A DNA stretch of 64,000 nucleotides from Shinisaurus crocodilurus (GCA_021292165.1 CM037876.1:37868575-37932574); one strand, 5' to 3'. Positions 32,414-44,439 are shown, counted from the first letter of the stretch. The notes: generated by a model not told the origin, from the letters alone. Program-made: numbers and translations.

Positions 32414-33450
32414 CCTTAGAGCTTCCATGGCAGACAAAGTGAAGATGACATATGGGTTGTTTTTTTTATAAACTTCGACATTTGCTCCACAGAGTTGCAT
32501 GCAATTTAAGATAGCTGCCCAAGTTGCTTACTGAAAATGGGATTGTCGTGGAAGTCTGCTTCATAGGAAATCCAAGCTTAGAGTGTTTGTCATGCCAGCC
32601 CCCTTCCCCCCTCCCCATTTTATGGCCTACATACGTACATTGTGGGGTCAGTTGAAATGTTACACTGTAATTCAGTCCCTTAGGTTGGCAAGTATCACCT
32701 TAGATTAGAGTCACAGCATTTCATGGACAGCTTTTTTGCTCCCAAGTTTGGGATCTTGAAAAGAAGTCTCTTATTCCTGGGTGGTCACTGTCGAGGTAGC
32801 TTCAAGCATATAAAATATAAAAAGTATGCATGAAATATGCCAGTATATTAAATTAACATCCTGCAAAAGCTCCCTTTTTAAAATCCAGATGCTTATATTG
32901 CTTTGGACAGACTTTCGGCGGTAAAGTTTTAACTTTAAAGAAGGAGCTTTCTGTTTCTGTTTTCAAGTTAAAAATAATGAAAGGAAAACACACTGAAATT
33001 CCCACATTATTAAATAAAACATTTAAATGGCCAAGGGCCAATAATTGTCACGCCATGAACAAATGCCTTACGGTAATATGTTCCATAACTGTTTGCTAAA
33101 AACTACCAATTTTAACACATTTGCACATGATTAGACACAATAAAAAGTTACTTATGGAAGCCAGTGAGACAGTAGACTTATGCCCAGGGGAAGGAAAACT
33201 TCACTGCAAAACTGAATGAGCGAGGTGGTTCGAAATAAGTTCCATGCTGTGAAAACAGATCATAAATACGCAGCCACCAAGTGATTGCCTTTGTTCTTAT
33301 GGTCAGGAGTTCATAATGCTGCCGCTTTGTAATGACATCCTGGGGGATTTAGGCACAAAAGCATTTTTAACAATAAATATTGGGCAAAGCAACCATGGTA
33401 TCCAACTCCCCCAAATTAAAACATCATATAGCAATTGTAACCATCATATT
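32414..33450. promoter_or_regulatory. Quiet region with a candidate conserved block (32850-33160)
   Basis: Between about 32850 and 33160 the sequence is repeat-free and AT-rich with distinctive words (ttgctttggacagactttcg, cacgccatgaacaaatgcct, ttgctaaaaactaccaattt). It resembles a vertebrate non-coding conserved element. Texture-based inference only. The rest shows nothing recognisable. Confidence 0.25.
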
Positions 33451-33452
33451 GT

Positions 33453-33567
33453 GGCCTCCACCAACCTGGTGCCCTCCAGATGGGCCACACAACTCCCATC
33501 ATCCCCAGTCAGCATTGCCATTGACAATGGGATCTGTAGAGAGCACAAGGTTGAAGAAGGCTGATAT
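33453..33567. mobile_element. Small palindromic hAT-type MITE
   Basis: Left arm ccaacctggtgccctccaga and right arm gagcacaaggttgaagaagg are the same ends as at 52223-52377. The centre has aactcccatcatccccagtc. Diverged, so no clear target duplication remains. Confidence 0.6.
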
Positions 33568-34599
33568 ATAGTAATAGTAAATTCAGTTCTTTTACGTAGT
33601 CAGAACAGTGCAATCCACATACAAGAGGGAGGTATTGGTAGGCTAGGGGGAACCCCAAGGTTTAAAAAAGTACAAAAAATTAACTTTAGGGGAGAAACCC
33701 TAAGATGGACTGCCCAATGGTCTGTTAACGGTCACAGGATGATGACTGACTGTTGCGGTAAGATGGAAACCAAGGGGGGAATGGAATGGAGTATACTGGA
33801 AAAGAGCGTGGCTAGCAGGCTGGAATCCTGGAAAGGAACGCTCTACACTGTAACATGTGTGTGTGTGCAGGTCCCACTTTCTCTTTTTAAAATCGAAAAC
33901 TATTTTGTCAAAGCAATATGGATTTATGCATTAGCTCTGATTCACATGTATCCTTTTTCATTCATATGTAAGATAAACATTTTTAAATATTTTGATTGCA
34001 TTTGTATCCTGCCATCTACATCGATGGTGCAGTCTAAATAAATAAAATCACACTGTTAAATAAAGAAATACATTAAGGAACTACTGCACTCCCATCACAC
34101 TCTTTATCGTGCTTCATCCATTCCTGACTGATCTTACTGAATGGGCTCCATTTATTGATATTGTCAGTTACCCAAGTGGCAGGTGTTCCTTATTATGAGA
34201 AAATTTCTTATAAAGCATTTGACCATCACTTTTTTTTTAACTGAACAAAAGGCAAGAAGCCATAGCCCAAATCAGTCCTTTGGCATTTAGAGACGACTTT
34301 GTATGGAGCTAGTAGACTTCTGCCCAGCCTTCCCTTATGTTGGAATGTGTGCTAAATTCTTTAATAAACTTGGGGGGGGGGGGTTAAACTTCTTGTTTCA
34401 GTTGGAAATAATAAATTATATGTGGGGGGAATCCCTTTTAATGTTCCTCTCCAATACTGTATGAATTAATTGTGATCCATATTATGTTTACTATTACAGC
34501 CTGCAAAAACATGAAATATACATTCTTATAGTATACTTGAAGTTTTGTTTTTTTGTTGCTTTCTAGGAGGCCAGTAAAAGATGACATGTGAAAAAAATA
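33568..34599. other. No gene recognised
   Basis: AT-rich; a poly-G tract lies at 34371-34383. The plus frame at 33739-34041 has no motif. Confidence 0.3.
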
Positions 34600-34604
34600 T
34601 TCTA

Positions 34605-34735
34605 TTTTACTGAGTTCAAATCCCTCCTCACTAGATGGCCTTTGGAAAGTCAGCATCTCCATTCTCTGTCTGTAAAATTGGCATAATATAAACCTACCTC
34701 ACAGGATGTTTGACAGGTGAAGTAAAATTAGGAAA
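34605..34735 (+). mobile_element. Ancient MIR-like SINE fragment
   Basis: The order gagttcaaatccctcctcac (B-box side), ggcctttggaaagtcagc, ctgtctgtaaaattggcata, then cctacctcacaggatgtttg is that of a MIR/CORE-SINE core. It is much more diverged than the family 1 copies. Confidence 0.65.
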
Positions 34736-35158
34736 TAGCTCCATACTCTTAGCCCCACAAATGGAATAGACTATGAATGCAGGTTGGGGGCCCTTCTCCA
34801 GCTCCAAATTCAGGAGGAGGTCAGGGAAGTCTACCATATACCTCTGCAGAGAGAGCATGTCTAAAGTACAGCATGGCATAGACAATCCCTTATATTTCTG
34901 AAGTAGGGGAGGTGTTCTCTGACATGGGGTCACACAAGCTCAAATCTTGAACTGGCACCCAAGGCCAGTGAAAATTTGTGGACCTCTGTGCATGTCATTA
35001 TACATACCCACAAAAATATGCATTATTTTGTTGATTTCCCCCCTCCCTTTCTACAGTGTGTAGAGTCACTTACCCTATGGTGAGACATCATAGTGCATTT
35101 CCACACCTCTTGGCATGATTCAGGACATGGGGCAATACTCCTGGTTTCATAACAACAT
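34736..35158. other. No gene recognised
   Basis: The minus frame at 34694-34933 lacks motifs. Confidence 0.3.
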
Positions 35159-35159
35159 A

Positions 35160-35305
35160 TGTTTAGTGATAAGGGGTGTGCTTCAGATTTGGCTGAATCC
35201 AAAACCAAACTGGGCTGATTCGGACAGATTCAGGAGAAGTCTGGATCGAACTGGGGCTCCTCCAAATTGGACCAAATCCACATCAGAACACTTCTGAAGA
35301 TTAGT
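35160..35305. mobile_element. Family X-like element fragment
   Basis: It begins aaggggtgtgcttcagattt and is built from gattcggacagattcagg and ccaaattggaccaaatcc words typical of diverged dispersed repeats of this window. Ends not resolved. Confidence 0.35.
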
Positions 35306-36036
35306 TAGCAATTTGGATTTGGAGGAACACAGAGACGGTGTGTCCTCCCAAGAATGATATCTCCCAAAGCTCTCCACATAAGGAAAACACCAAGGCAGGC
35401 AAATAAGAGGTGGGGAAGGAGAGGAGTGGGTGTAGTTTTGTCACTGGCAGCTCTAGCAGCTAATAACAGTGAATGGTTTTACCAAGGCTCTCCAGTGCCG
35501 GATGCTGGGGGTTGGGGGTAGATGTTGACTGATCCAGTGTTCAGTGCTCTTTGCTAGTTCTCTCTCCCAAGAACAGGGATGTTAAAAGTGTTTTGGTGGA
35601 GTCTGTGGGACCTGGGAGGGTGCAGCATTGAGTGCTTGCTTGGAAAATGCTGGATGATTAGGTCCTTTTGCCTCTGCCACAGTATGCTCCACATCATCCA
35701 CCCCTGTCTTACTGCACTGCACTGTGGCTTAGGTGCCAATTGAGAAGAAAAGAAAAGTCTTGTTAGACCAACTCTGTGGGTTGGAGTTGCACAGTGCCTT
35801 TTACCAATGCTGCTGCGAGAACTGTGAACCAGCACAGCCAGATGGCATCTTATAACACCGGTTCTGAAAGAATTACAGTCACTTTTCCAAGCCCCATTAA
35901 ATAAATAAATGTCTCCTACACTAGCAGGTTCTTCCTTCAAGCAAGGGTGCAACTAGATGTGACAGCAAGAGATGTGTGGTCAGATGTCCCACTGATTTCT
36001 TTAAAGAGGAAATGTAGCACTGGGGACATGGACACA
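35306..36036. other. No gene recognised
   Basis: The minus frame 35554-35952 (132 codons) has no motif that I can identify. Confidence 0.3.
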
Positions 36037-36678
36037 GCAATTTGGATTGGGGCTACGAAACTGAGGAAGGAGAAATTAATCCATCTCCATGCCATTTTCA
36101 TGATCTGAATCATCCCCCAGAGCTGCTATTTGCCTGTTCAGAGCAAGTAGCTAGAACCGAAGTAGCTCTATGGAAGCTGTTAACCCAGCAAAGGTCTGAG
36201 GAAGACATGGAGCTTATATGTTGGCTGTCCCTGATTCACCAGTTGCAGCTGGGTCTGCCTCCTCAGTAGCCACAGTTGGGACTTCCTCCTCCTGAAGAGA
36301 CCCTTCCTCATGAATATACCCTGAGCAAAAGGGTCTTCTGACAGGCACTCCAGGCACAGATCTCAGCATCCCATCTGGTCCGTTGCTACTGGTACTCCGA
36401 TGATCTGTGGGTGAAAAGAGGAGAGTCTGGAACCATGGCTGGGCTTGGGATGGGGTTGAAGGGATTATTGGGGACCTCGGGGAAGACATCCCTGCCATAG
36501 GACCCCTCAGGTTTCCCCAGGTACACTGTAGATGAAGGTGGTGTTGGAGAATCAGACTCCTTCTCCTCCAAAGAGGTCTCCCCCGGGCTTGGGTCAGCTG
36601 GGAACCTGACACCACTGGGGCAAAGCATACAGGTACATATGGGGCAAAATAGCACCTCCAGTGGCAATTTGGATTGGG
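36037..36678. mobile_element. 0.6 kb insertion between 15-bp direct repeats
   Basis: gcaatttggattggg occurs at 36037-36051 and again at 36664-36678. This is the pattern of a target duplication made by a LINE-type or LTR-independent insertion. The minus frame at 36702-36214 (162 codons) spans most of the insert and its Pro/Ser/Glu-rich composition is unusual, but I recognise no domain. I see no poly-A tail at either side. It could be a retroelement fragment or a processed transcript. Confidence 0.45.
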
Positions 36679-38912
36679 TCTGTATTTACCTTTTAAAACC
36701 ACATGGGAGATATAAACATGGTCATTGTCTCACCCTCAGTAATAATAGGCTAAGGATAAATATGCACTAAAAACTGAATACTAAATGAACATAGATAGTA
36801 AATCAAAATCAAATTGCAAGTCTGACTGTTGAATGCCAGCTCAAACTTTATAATTGGTGGATGGGTCAACATTTGGAAAAGTAACTGTTCCGTTTCTGGT
36901 TGCCAAATTTGAGACACTGAATTAGGGTCTGTCTTTCCAAAACTGCTGAGTGCTTACAATCTGGAAGAAAAAAAAAATCTCTGTAACAGCATTTTAAGAA
37001 GGCCATCCAAAATCAATGGTTGTTTTAAATAATATTGGTTTAGTTTTCAGAGATGCTGGGCAACTGTAGCTGCTATTGAGTTCAAATGGAGGTGTTGATA
37101 CTCAACACTTCTTAATCCGAGACTAGGTACTTCCTTTCATTTGCCTTGCAAAAAGGTCCAGTGTTCAGGATGAGGTGTGCTGTCTCCCCCCACCACCCTG
37201 CTGAAATAAGCTATATTTCTCAGCGGTGATATTGTTGCTTTGCTCTTCAATGCTGTTAAGAGAGGTTTTCATAAAGATGCCACTGAACTAGAGCTATTAA
37301 TAGCCAGCTAGAAATTAGAGCACACCTTCTTTCCTTCCTTTTGCATGGTTAGGCCATTAGGGACACACTAAATTGACATGCTTCTACTTCTGCTGCAAAT
37401 TAACACATTAACAAAATCTATTTTTTCTTAAGATGCTGCATCTTTGATGTTTGTGGTTTCCTTTCTCCCATAGTTTTTTGACAATGTTCGGAATGCTTTT
37501 GTTCTGAATGCTCAGAATGCTACAGAAATCCAAAAATAACCAGATTCAGATATGCCAGCCAATATCAACATTTTCTTTACAGAATATGTGAGCATGTTTG
37601 CTGGAGTCTGAAAAATGTAGGTCTCATTGCTAGGCTTCTTTTAGTCAATGCACATGCACGTTCCATATACACAGAAAAGTAATGTGCAGGTGTGTTGTGC
37701 ATTTTTGCCAGGCAAAGAGCTGACACGTTGTTCAGTAGTCACAGCAGACAATATCTCACGGGGTTCCCTTTTTGTGCCCAAGCCAGTTTTAAAATGAACC
37801 ATGTTTAGTCCCAGATATGATTCTCTTCCAAATTGTGGCACAGGAACTATTAACATGGAAGTATGTATTTCCTTGCAAGTTTTATGGATCTCATGAGCAC
37901 CATCATCTACCAGCATCAATAATAAATCAGAATTATGGCGGATGAATGCACCAAAAGCAGGAACTCTCTTCATCATGTAATGCTGAGGCTATCAGAGCCA
38001 ATTGTCTTCTAGAATAACAAGCTAGATGGTTAGCCAAAGGTCAGAATAATAATGTTCGAAAGCCCCAACTCCATCTTTTCCTGATCTCTGGCACCTAACA
38101 AGACCACAAGAGTTGACTCGGACCCTGATTTGGTGCTTTACAAAATGGAGGCCATTCAGTTCGACAATTACTGAACCCAAGTTGAAATTTGGAAATCCAA
38201 AGTTTCATGCCTCCCATTGACTACCATGGGAATCTTTTTTTTAATGACTGCAACATTTTTTTCCCTATTTGTCAGAAGTAGAAGGCATATTTGAAGGCAT
38301 AGTAGCCCCTTCAGAGGGGATTACACCTACCAAATTTCAGAAAATTAGGTACAGTGTGGGGGGGTGTTATGCAAGAGCAGGCTTTACATTTTGAGGGTAT
38401 TCAAAAAAAGGATGTACTTATCCCACGATGTTCCTTGTGAACCCGTCTTTTGAAAATGACAGACAGCATAGATGTGTCCCTAAATAGGAAAACTGCAAAG
38501 TTTCAGAAGGAGAGGTGCAGAGGTTTTTGTGGAAGGAGAATCCTCAAATGGGTGTGTGTGTGATTCACTTCTCCTTCCTAGCCCCCCCCCAATTTTTTGC
38601 AGGGGTGAACTTGTCTGAAAATGGCACATGTCATAGAGGTCTTTCCAGACAAGAAATCTGCATAGTTTCAGAATGATAAGTGCAGGGGCTAGATAGTTAT
38701 GATGATTGAAAACCAGTTTAAGGCTTTTTTTCATAGTGAAGCTTGGTGGCATTGGAAGGATGGTCATCTCATGGTCTCCTCCATGCTCTCCCCAAAAGCA
38801 CTGGAGAGCGCCTGGTGAAATGTGCCCTACAATTAGAAGGTGGACCTGTTGGTCACTCAACCCCACTCCCTCCACCCACCAAGCTTGCCCCTTCATCAGC
38901 ATTTAAAAGAAG
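36679..38912. other. No gene recognised
   Basis: Mostly unique-looking. Minus frames at 37641-37976 and 38480-38902 have no motif. No repeat family named. Confidence 0.3.
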
Positions 38913-38946
38913 GGAGGAAGGAAGGAAGGAAGGAAGGAAGGAAGGA
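38913..38946. repeat. (GGAA)n microsatellite
   Basis: About eight AAGG units. Confidence 0.95.
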
Positions 38947-38953
38947 AAAGACA

Positions 38954-39070
38954 CTGACTGGGTTCAGACAACACAATAACCCACACTCAAGGGTAGAGTA
39001 TGGGTTGAGTGTGGGTTGTCGTTGAACCATGGATTGCAGTTGAGATGTGGGTTATCATGTTGTCTGATGC
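38954..39070. mobile_element. Short palindromic MITE (gggttcagacaacacaataa family)
   Basis: Left ctgggttcagacaacacaat and right gggttatcatgttgtctgat are inverted. A second copy is at 39738-39838. The 5S-headed SINE begins directly after it. Confidence 0.65.
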
Positions 39071-39640
39071 TGTGGCTTACGCTGGCTCAGCTTGTCTGAG
39101 CATGGAAAGCTAAGCAGGGTCAAGCTTGGTTATTGCTTGGATGGGAGACCCCTAGTGGTGTCCACGAACACGCCGGGGGGGGCGCCTAGCCGACTCCTCG
39201 CCGATGCCTCGACTCTCCGCGGCGGCAGCCCCCCCGCCTCAATCTTCTGAGCAGCGCGGTGCAGTTCTCCACGCCACTCGAGCCGCCTGTGCTGGTATTG
39301 TCGCATCACTTCCGGCACCGGAAATGACGTGATGGGACCCTGCGCAGGCGCAATACATGGCACGGGGGTCCAGCGCACCTGTGCAGGGTCCCGTTGCGTC
39401 ATTTCCGGTGCTGGAAGTGATGTGACGGGACCAGCGCAGGTGGCTCACCGTGGAGAGGCGAGCTGCCCCGGAGAAAAGGTAAGCCCGCACGAGCGGGGCC
39501 GATTTTGGCCCGCTATGCCCGCGCGAGGCAAATCAGTACATCCCTAGAGACCCCTCCTCTAGTTTCCTGCATTGAGCAGGGGGTTGGACTCGATAGCCTT
39601 GTAGGCTCCTTCCAACTGTATGATCTATGAAATCTATGAA
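39071..39640 (+). mobile_element. 5S-rRNA-headed SINE with CR1-like tail, interrupted copy
   Basis: The head (tgtctgag, gaaagctaagcagggtcaag, then cttggatgggagacc) follows the 5S rRNA internal promoter region in order: box A, intermediate element and box C. After the hAT insertion at 39153-39546 it resumes with ctcctctagtttcctgcatt, ggttggactcgatagccttg, ctccttccaactgtatgatc and tatgaaatctatga, which is the 3' end and short repeat tail of CR1 LINEs. The uninterrupted copy is at 45391-45558. Confidence 0.88.
39153..39546. mobile_element. 394-bp CpG-rich hAT-type element (GC family), inserted in the 5S SINE
   Basis: Starts tagtggtgtcc, ends gtacatcccta (imperfect inverted ends), and is flanked by an exact 8-bp duplication GAGACCCC at 39145-39152 and 39547-39554. 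The intact site is visible in the SINE at 45391-45558. It contains two palindromic modules (39300-39351 and 39372-39440) with gcgtcatttccgg/ctggaagtgatgtgac and tgcgcaggcgc words. GC content is far above the flanks. Second copy at 62256-62662 and a fragment at 46968-47032. Confidence 0.9.
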
Positions 39641-39737
39641 ACCATGGTGAACAACCCACAGTTCATAACCCAACAACAAACCATGGGTTTTCTTCATGGG
39701 CTGTTCGTGGTTAACAACCTATGGCTTGTTAGCACAG

Positions 39738-39838
39738 CTGGGTTCAGACAGCACAATAACCCACATTTCAACAACAACCCACACTCAACCCATATTCAAC
39801 CCTTGAGTGTGGGTTATCATGTTCTCTGAATCCAGTCA
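39738..39838. mobile_element. Short palindromic MITE, second copy
   Basis: Left gctgggttcagacagcacaa and right tgggttatcatgttctctga, then atccagtc. About 100 bp. The interior is built of acccacactcaacccat and its complement. Confidence 0.7.
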
Positions 39839-41284
39839 CATTTTTTGGAGACATGCTGTCTGCCTTTCTATAACCAAATTGTGAATGAAGAATCATGCAG
39901 CATGCAGCTTTGGTTCTGGTCACTTTGGAGGGAAGCACCAGAAATGGTCCAAAGGGGCTCAATTCAGCAGCTTGGGCTTCAGGCTTTACCCAAATCTGAA
40001 GCATATCCCTATACACACACACACACAAGAACATGAAAGACTTCATGGATAGAAAAGAAATCAGGTTTTCAGCAGTCACACAATTTCACTAACTTAGGAG
40101 CTAGTGAATTAAAGTGCATTCTTTAAAACAAATCTGAATGTTTATTTTAGATATAGTTAATAACTGCAACACAAGTTTCCTATATAATTAACTTACAAGC
40201 AATGCAGGAAAGGTATTCCTATTCTCACATGCTGCTTAATGCTTCCAGAGAACAAAGGGTTTGATTCTTGGTTCTGAAGTCATATGTAGTAGGTGAGCAG
40301 AGATTCTTTGAAATAGAAGAGGGAAACATGAAATAAAGAAGCTAAAATTGGGGCGGAGAATAGTAATACAGGAGAAGCCAGAAGGAGCTATGTTCCATGG
40401 ATGAGTTCCTCTTGGGGGATAGCCTAGATGGTGCAGCTTGAAGTGTTTGGTGAATATTAATAAGATAAATTGATTTTCTCACAAGTTTATTGTCTTTGTA
40501 TGTCTTTTCCTTCTGTATAAGATGTTAAAAAAGCAGCTGAGCTATGCTCAGTTATAATGAAGTTTTAAGGAAATATTCAACATTATTTGTATGATTCATA
40601 AGGTGTGTGTGGGGGGGGTCCACAGGGAGTCCAGTTGGCCTGGGTTAGTTGTGAAGCAAGAGCAACAGAACCTAAGAACCCAAAGAACCCTGATGGCTAT
40701 AGACCTTTACTGAGAGGCACACAGTTCCAAGGACTCAGAGGAGAGGAAATGCTCTGAACTGGGGAGAAGAAAGACTCCAGTAGAAGTCTATGAGAGAGTT
40801 GATAGAGGCCCCATCTCGGCTGGTAGAACTCAGGGTGAACCCAGGCAGGCCCAGCCCACCTAAATATTTTAAAGGATTGAGCCATGATTACATTGGGGTC
40901 TTGGTATATAACATTTTACTTGTATTAACTTAACAGAAAACAATAGAAATATTTACAAAATTAAATGTCAGTATACTATTCATCAATATATAACACACAC
41001 ACACATTAAATAGACCACAGCAGGCTCCAAAATGCCTCAGAATTTTTGTCATATGTTTGTTTGGCGCACCTCTTGGCTTGGATGTTTAATGCTAAATGAT
41101 GGCCCATCAGGAGCCACAATGTGTTGGGCTAAAATTTCTGAATTGGTGGTCCATTGGTGGTCCATTCACTTTGATGAAGAATGGGCAAGCAGGTTGTTTA
41201 AAGGTGAGGGAAGAATGTTATATCATATCATATGTGGTGCGTACTTCCTTCTTGAGGTAGAATTCCATCTCTGGGGCTGAACTG
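39839..41284. other. No gene recognised
   Basis: A CA run at 40014-40026 and a short one at 40992-41004. No credible frame. Confidence 0.3.
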
Positions 41285-41650
41285 GGATGAGACTATCAGT
41301 GAGGCTCAAGCTTGCCAAGGTTCTCTAATTTGCACCTCAAAGCCTGGCTTGCCTCGTTCCTGTTGCTGTTCCCGAACACGAACTTTTTTCTTTTCTTTTT
41401 TTTTTGAATGGGAAAAATGTGCATTTGGGTGTGCATTTTTAAAGTGCTCACCCAAATGTGTACTTTCCCCCTATTGACTAAAGTGTCAAAGCACACACTT
41501 TTTAAAATGCACACTTTCCCAAAATGTGCACTTTTTGAACCAGCTTTGCAAGCAAAATGCGCTCACGTTCATGTTCACTTCAAGGATGGGAATGGGGTAA
41601 GTTCTAGTCACAAACGAACCAAAATGAAATTCTTATACATCCCCAGGTTG
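41285..41650. mobile_element. Family X AT-rich element with internal short repeats
   Basis: Imperfect units around aaaatgtgcatttgggtg, gcatttttaaagtgctcacc, and aaaatgtgcactttttgaac lie between 41410 and 41545, as in the copy at 20090-20515. Ends approximate. Confidence 0.5.
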
Positions 41651-41944
41651 AACATACCATGTGGCTGTGCAGGATGAGGGTGGGCAGTTTATTAAGGTCA
41701 AGAGCTTGAGGGTCTAGCAGGAAGGGGGGCATGTTAGTGGTTTCCATAAATTCAGCTTTCCTCCTACTTCCCCCCCCCCCCCGGCATCTTCCATACTGCA
41801 GTTTTTGATTGCTGAAAGCCAAATTATTTCTCCTAATGCCAAGCCTATGAAGTTGGATTAACTTCTAGGCCAAAAGTTCTTGTATTATACTTCTGCGTGG
41901 TTCTTACTTAAGACAGTAAGAACTACGGCAGTAAGACAGTAAGA
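41651..41944. repeat. Poly-C tract and short direct repeat next to the hairpin
   Basis: A run of 13 C lies at 41770-41782. Just before the hairpin, cagtaagaactacgg is followed by cagtaagacagtaagactac, a short direct repetition of cagtaaga and actacgg. Confidence 0.6.
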
Positions 41945-41983
41945 CTACGGCCGGGTAATATTTATAATATTACCCGGCCGTAG
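41945..41983. repeat. Perfect hairpin, 18-bp arms, 3-base loop
   Basis: 41945-41962 (ctacggccgggtaatatt) is the exact reverse complement of 41966-41983. The loop is tat. Such a tight perfect palindrome in an AT-rich tract is unusual and can extrude as a cruciform. It contains TAATATTAC at 41965-41973; see the findings for why that is only a curiosity. Confidence 0.95.
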
Positions 41984-43210
41984 CCCAAACAAAAGGAGTG
42001 AACCAGACTGGGTAAAATATAGTCTTCTGTTTTTATTTTTTTAAAAAAAATATTAAGGTATTTTTATGCTGTTTTGTTGCAGATCAGCCAAGGAAATACA
42101 TATTCTAGTATACCTTTGTATTGTTCACCAGCTGTTTTCATGGCACTTCTAAAATAACTAAGACTTGTCCTTTTAATTTAATTTTTTGTACTTTATTTTT
42201 GGGTAACTTTTACTGAGGGAAATAACGTGATGAGAAAATGATTCATGTATAGAAAAGTAAGCAAAGCAGGAGCAAGTAGTGACTTTAAATTGGACATTAA
42301 ACTAATCCAGGGCTATACCTTAATAAAGGCTAGAGCTGGGAATTCTTATGGATTTTCTAGCTCATTGCTGGGATGACAGAGAAATGCAATAAATGTTCTA
42401 TTACTTACACAAGCTGCTAGTTTTCAGAAAATTAGTCACCAGTGACCTTTTACCCTTTGTCTTGCTCTCCTCCACAATAAAAGCACCTGATCTGAATCAA
42501 ATGCAACTCCAGCTTTATTTGATGGAGTTTCTCTAGTTTATGCAGTTAAATTTACAGTTATTATGCTTTTAGATTTTCTGCATTAAAGAGTTTTTAAAAT
42601 TTGTTTCTGTGCCTTTTTCAAATAAAAGTCAAGTCCTAGTTCTTGACTAGACCATATCAAATCAAGATCATCTATCATAAGAAGTGAAATTACTATAAGG
42701 AGAAATACAAAATTATGCTATGGCTTGACTTCAGCCCATTGTACAAAACAGGAACATTGCAGCATAATATTTTGCTTTGAATACTGAAATTTAAAATTTC
42801 TATTCAGGCGAATGAGACCCATAGACTGGGATAGAGAGTGGGGAGTGGGAGCATTTATGTTATTTAGCACGTGCGAACTCCATGGTGGAATTATATTGAT
42901 TAGTTTTCCAGTTAGCAGGTAGACCTCCTCCTGACCCTATTTTCAGGGTCACTAGATCATAATGCGGTAGCACTAAGAGACTGATGTCCCTCCCATATTG
43001 GTTTCTGAGAAAAGTATGGACCTGGAAGAAGAAAAATCACACTCTCGTTTATTTATTTATTTTGGAAGGCATAAATGCATATATAAATTGCATGTGCAAT
43101 GTAATAACATGTGGCTGTGAAATATATAAGATCGAAAAATTAATCCAGCCTTCAGCACAGACCAACCTTTAAAAATTGAATCTTGGCCAACACTGCTGTC
43201 TGTCTGGATC
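41984..43210. other. No gene recognised
   Basis: Very AT-rich; no repeat family named. Confidence 0.3.
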
Positions 43211-44404
43211 ATATATAGATAGATAGATATAGATATTGACCAGGCAAGTGAAACTCAGATTAATACATCGTTACTTGAGAAATTCAACTTTTCCTAGGGG
43301 GGTTTTGTATTATAACTTCAAGATATTTTTGAGCTATCAGTACATGCAAGCAAATAAGGGACCCGAAAGAACATGGCTAAAATCTTGACTTCCCTCTTTC
43401 TCCTGGGGTTAACCAAACGTGCCACTTATTCTGTGGGAAATCATTTGTTAGAGCTCAGTGCAGAGCTCATAGCTGACATTTTCCATGGCAGGTGTGCAGC
43501 ACTGAAGAAAAGGCGAAGAACAAGGAAAGAGAAAGCACCTAAAGAATGCTTTTAGGTGCTATTTTTAATTGTTATTTGAAGCGTACAGTTGACCTGAGTT
43601 CTGTAAAGGCACGAAGTCTGGACATAAGGACTCAAATATCCTCTCCCTAAAGTTGGACCTTTCAGTATGCCTTTGAACTCAGTGTTCTCTGAACGGGCTG
43701 TAACTGTAGGAGAGTGCATATGGATGGTTGGGAGGGGTGGAATTAAAAAAATATATATATGAAAAAAGGCTTAGTTTCCAGCAGTTACAGCAGCTGCTGC
43801 ATTGGTCTCTGAATTTTCTTAACTTGAAATACAAGCAGGAAGAGAACAATGAAGAACATATTGCTAGTACAATGATTATTTATGGAGGGTGTTGTTTTTA
43901 AAGAGTTTAGGCATTGTTCAATAGAAATGTTTTAGTGCAGACTCCATGCTTGCTTTGTGAAAATCAATCCATCTCTGGAAAGCAGGAAGGATAATTTGTT
44001 CAGTGGAAGGCACTATGGTAAGTCAAACTTCACCTGTGGTAGCAATCACTGAAAGGTTCACATTGGCAAGATGAGTATTAGGCAGACTTCTTTTGTGACA
44101 CACCAGGAAATAATAATATCCATCTGTTAGGACAGATGCATGTGCAACCAGAGTTAACAGGGGGAAAGTGTTAATACATAGAACTTTTTTCTCTCTTTCT
44201 CTCTCTCTCTATCCTGCATCACCATTGTTAAAATGTAGGCTTGCTCTTTCAGTACAGGAAATCTAAAAAAAAAGGCATTCCTGATCTTATGGCCATTTGA
44301 AAACATAAAGGGCATGATCCAGCAAAGGTTATGCACTTTTAAATTCCATTGATTTTAAGGGAAGAGTTAAGCATATCACCAATTGATATCAATTCTACTA
44401 AAAT
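43211..44404. other. No gene recognised; short GATA repeat
   Basis: A (TAGA)n run lies at 43214-43232 and a (CT)n run at 44190-44211. The plus frame at 43373-43555 has a basic end (KKRRRTRKEK) but no domain, and I do not annotate it. Confidence 0.35.
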
Positions 44405-44439
44405 GTGCTTAACTTTCTCCTCCCCCTATATACACCAAA

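Noticed and set aside
38913..38946. A CRISPR-like array
   Set aside because: Simple GGAA repeats without spacers. No CRISPR arrays are expected or seen in this eukaryotic sequence.
39071..39152. A 5S rRNA gene
   Set aside because: Only the internal promoter half resembles 5S rRNA. The 3' half is a CR1-type tail, and the 5S 3' end is absent, so it is a SINE.
41965..41973. A CRESS-DNA virus replication origin
   Set aside because: The nine-base word lies partly in the stem and not in an exposed loop, no Rep-like frame is nearby, and a nine-base AT-rich word in AT-rich DNA is not rare.
43373..43555. Small basic protein frame (KKRRRTRKEK end)
   Set aside because: 60 codons, no domain, no supporting context.
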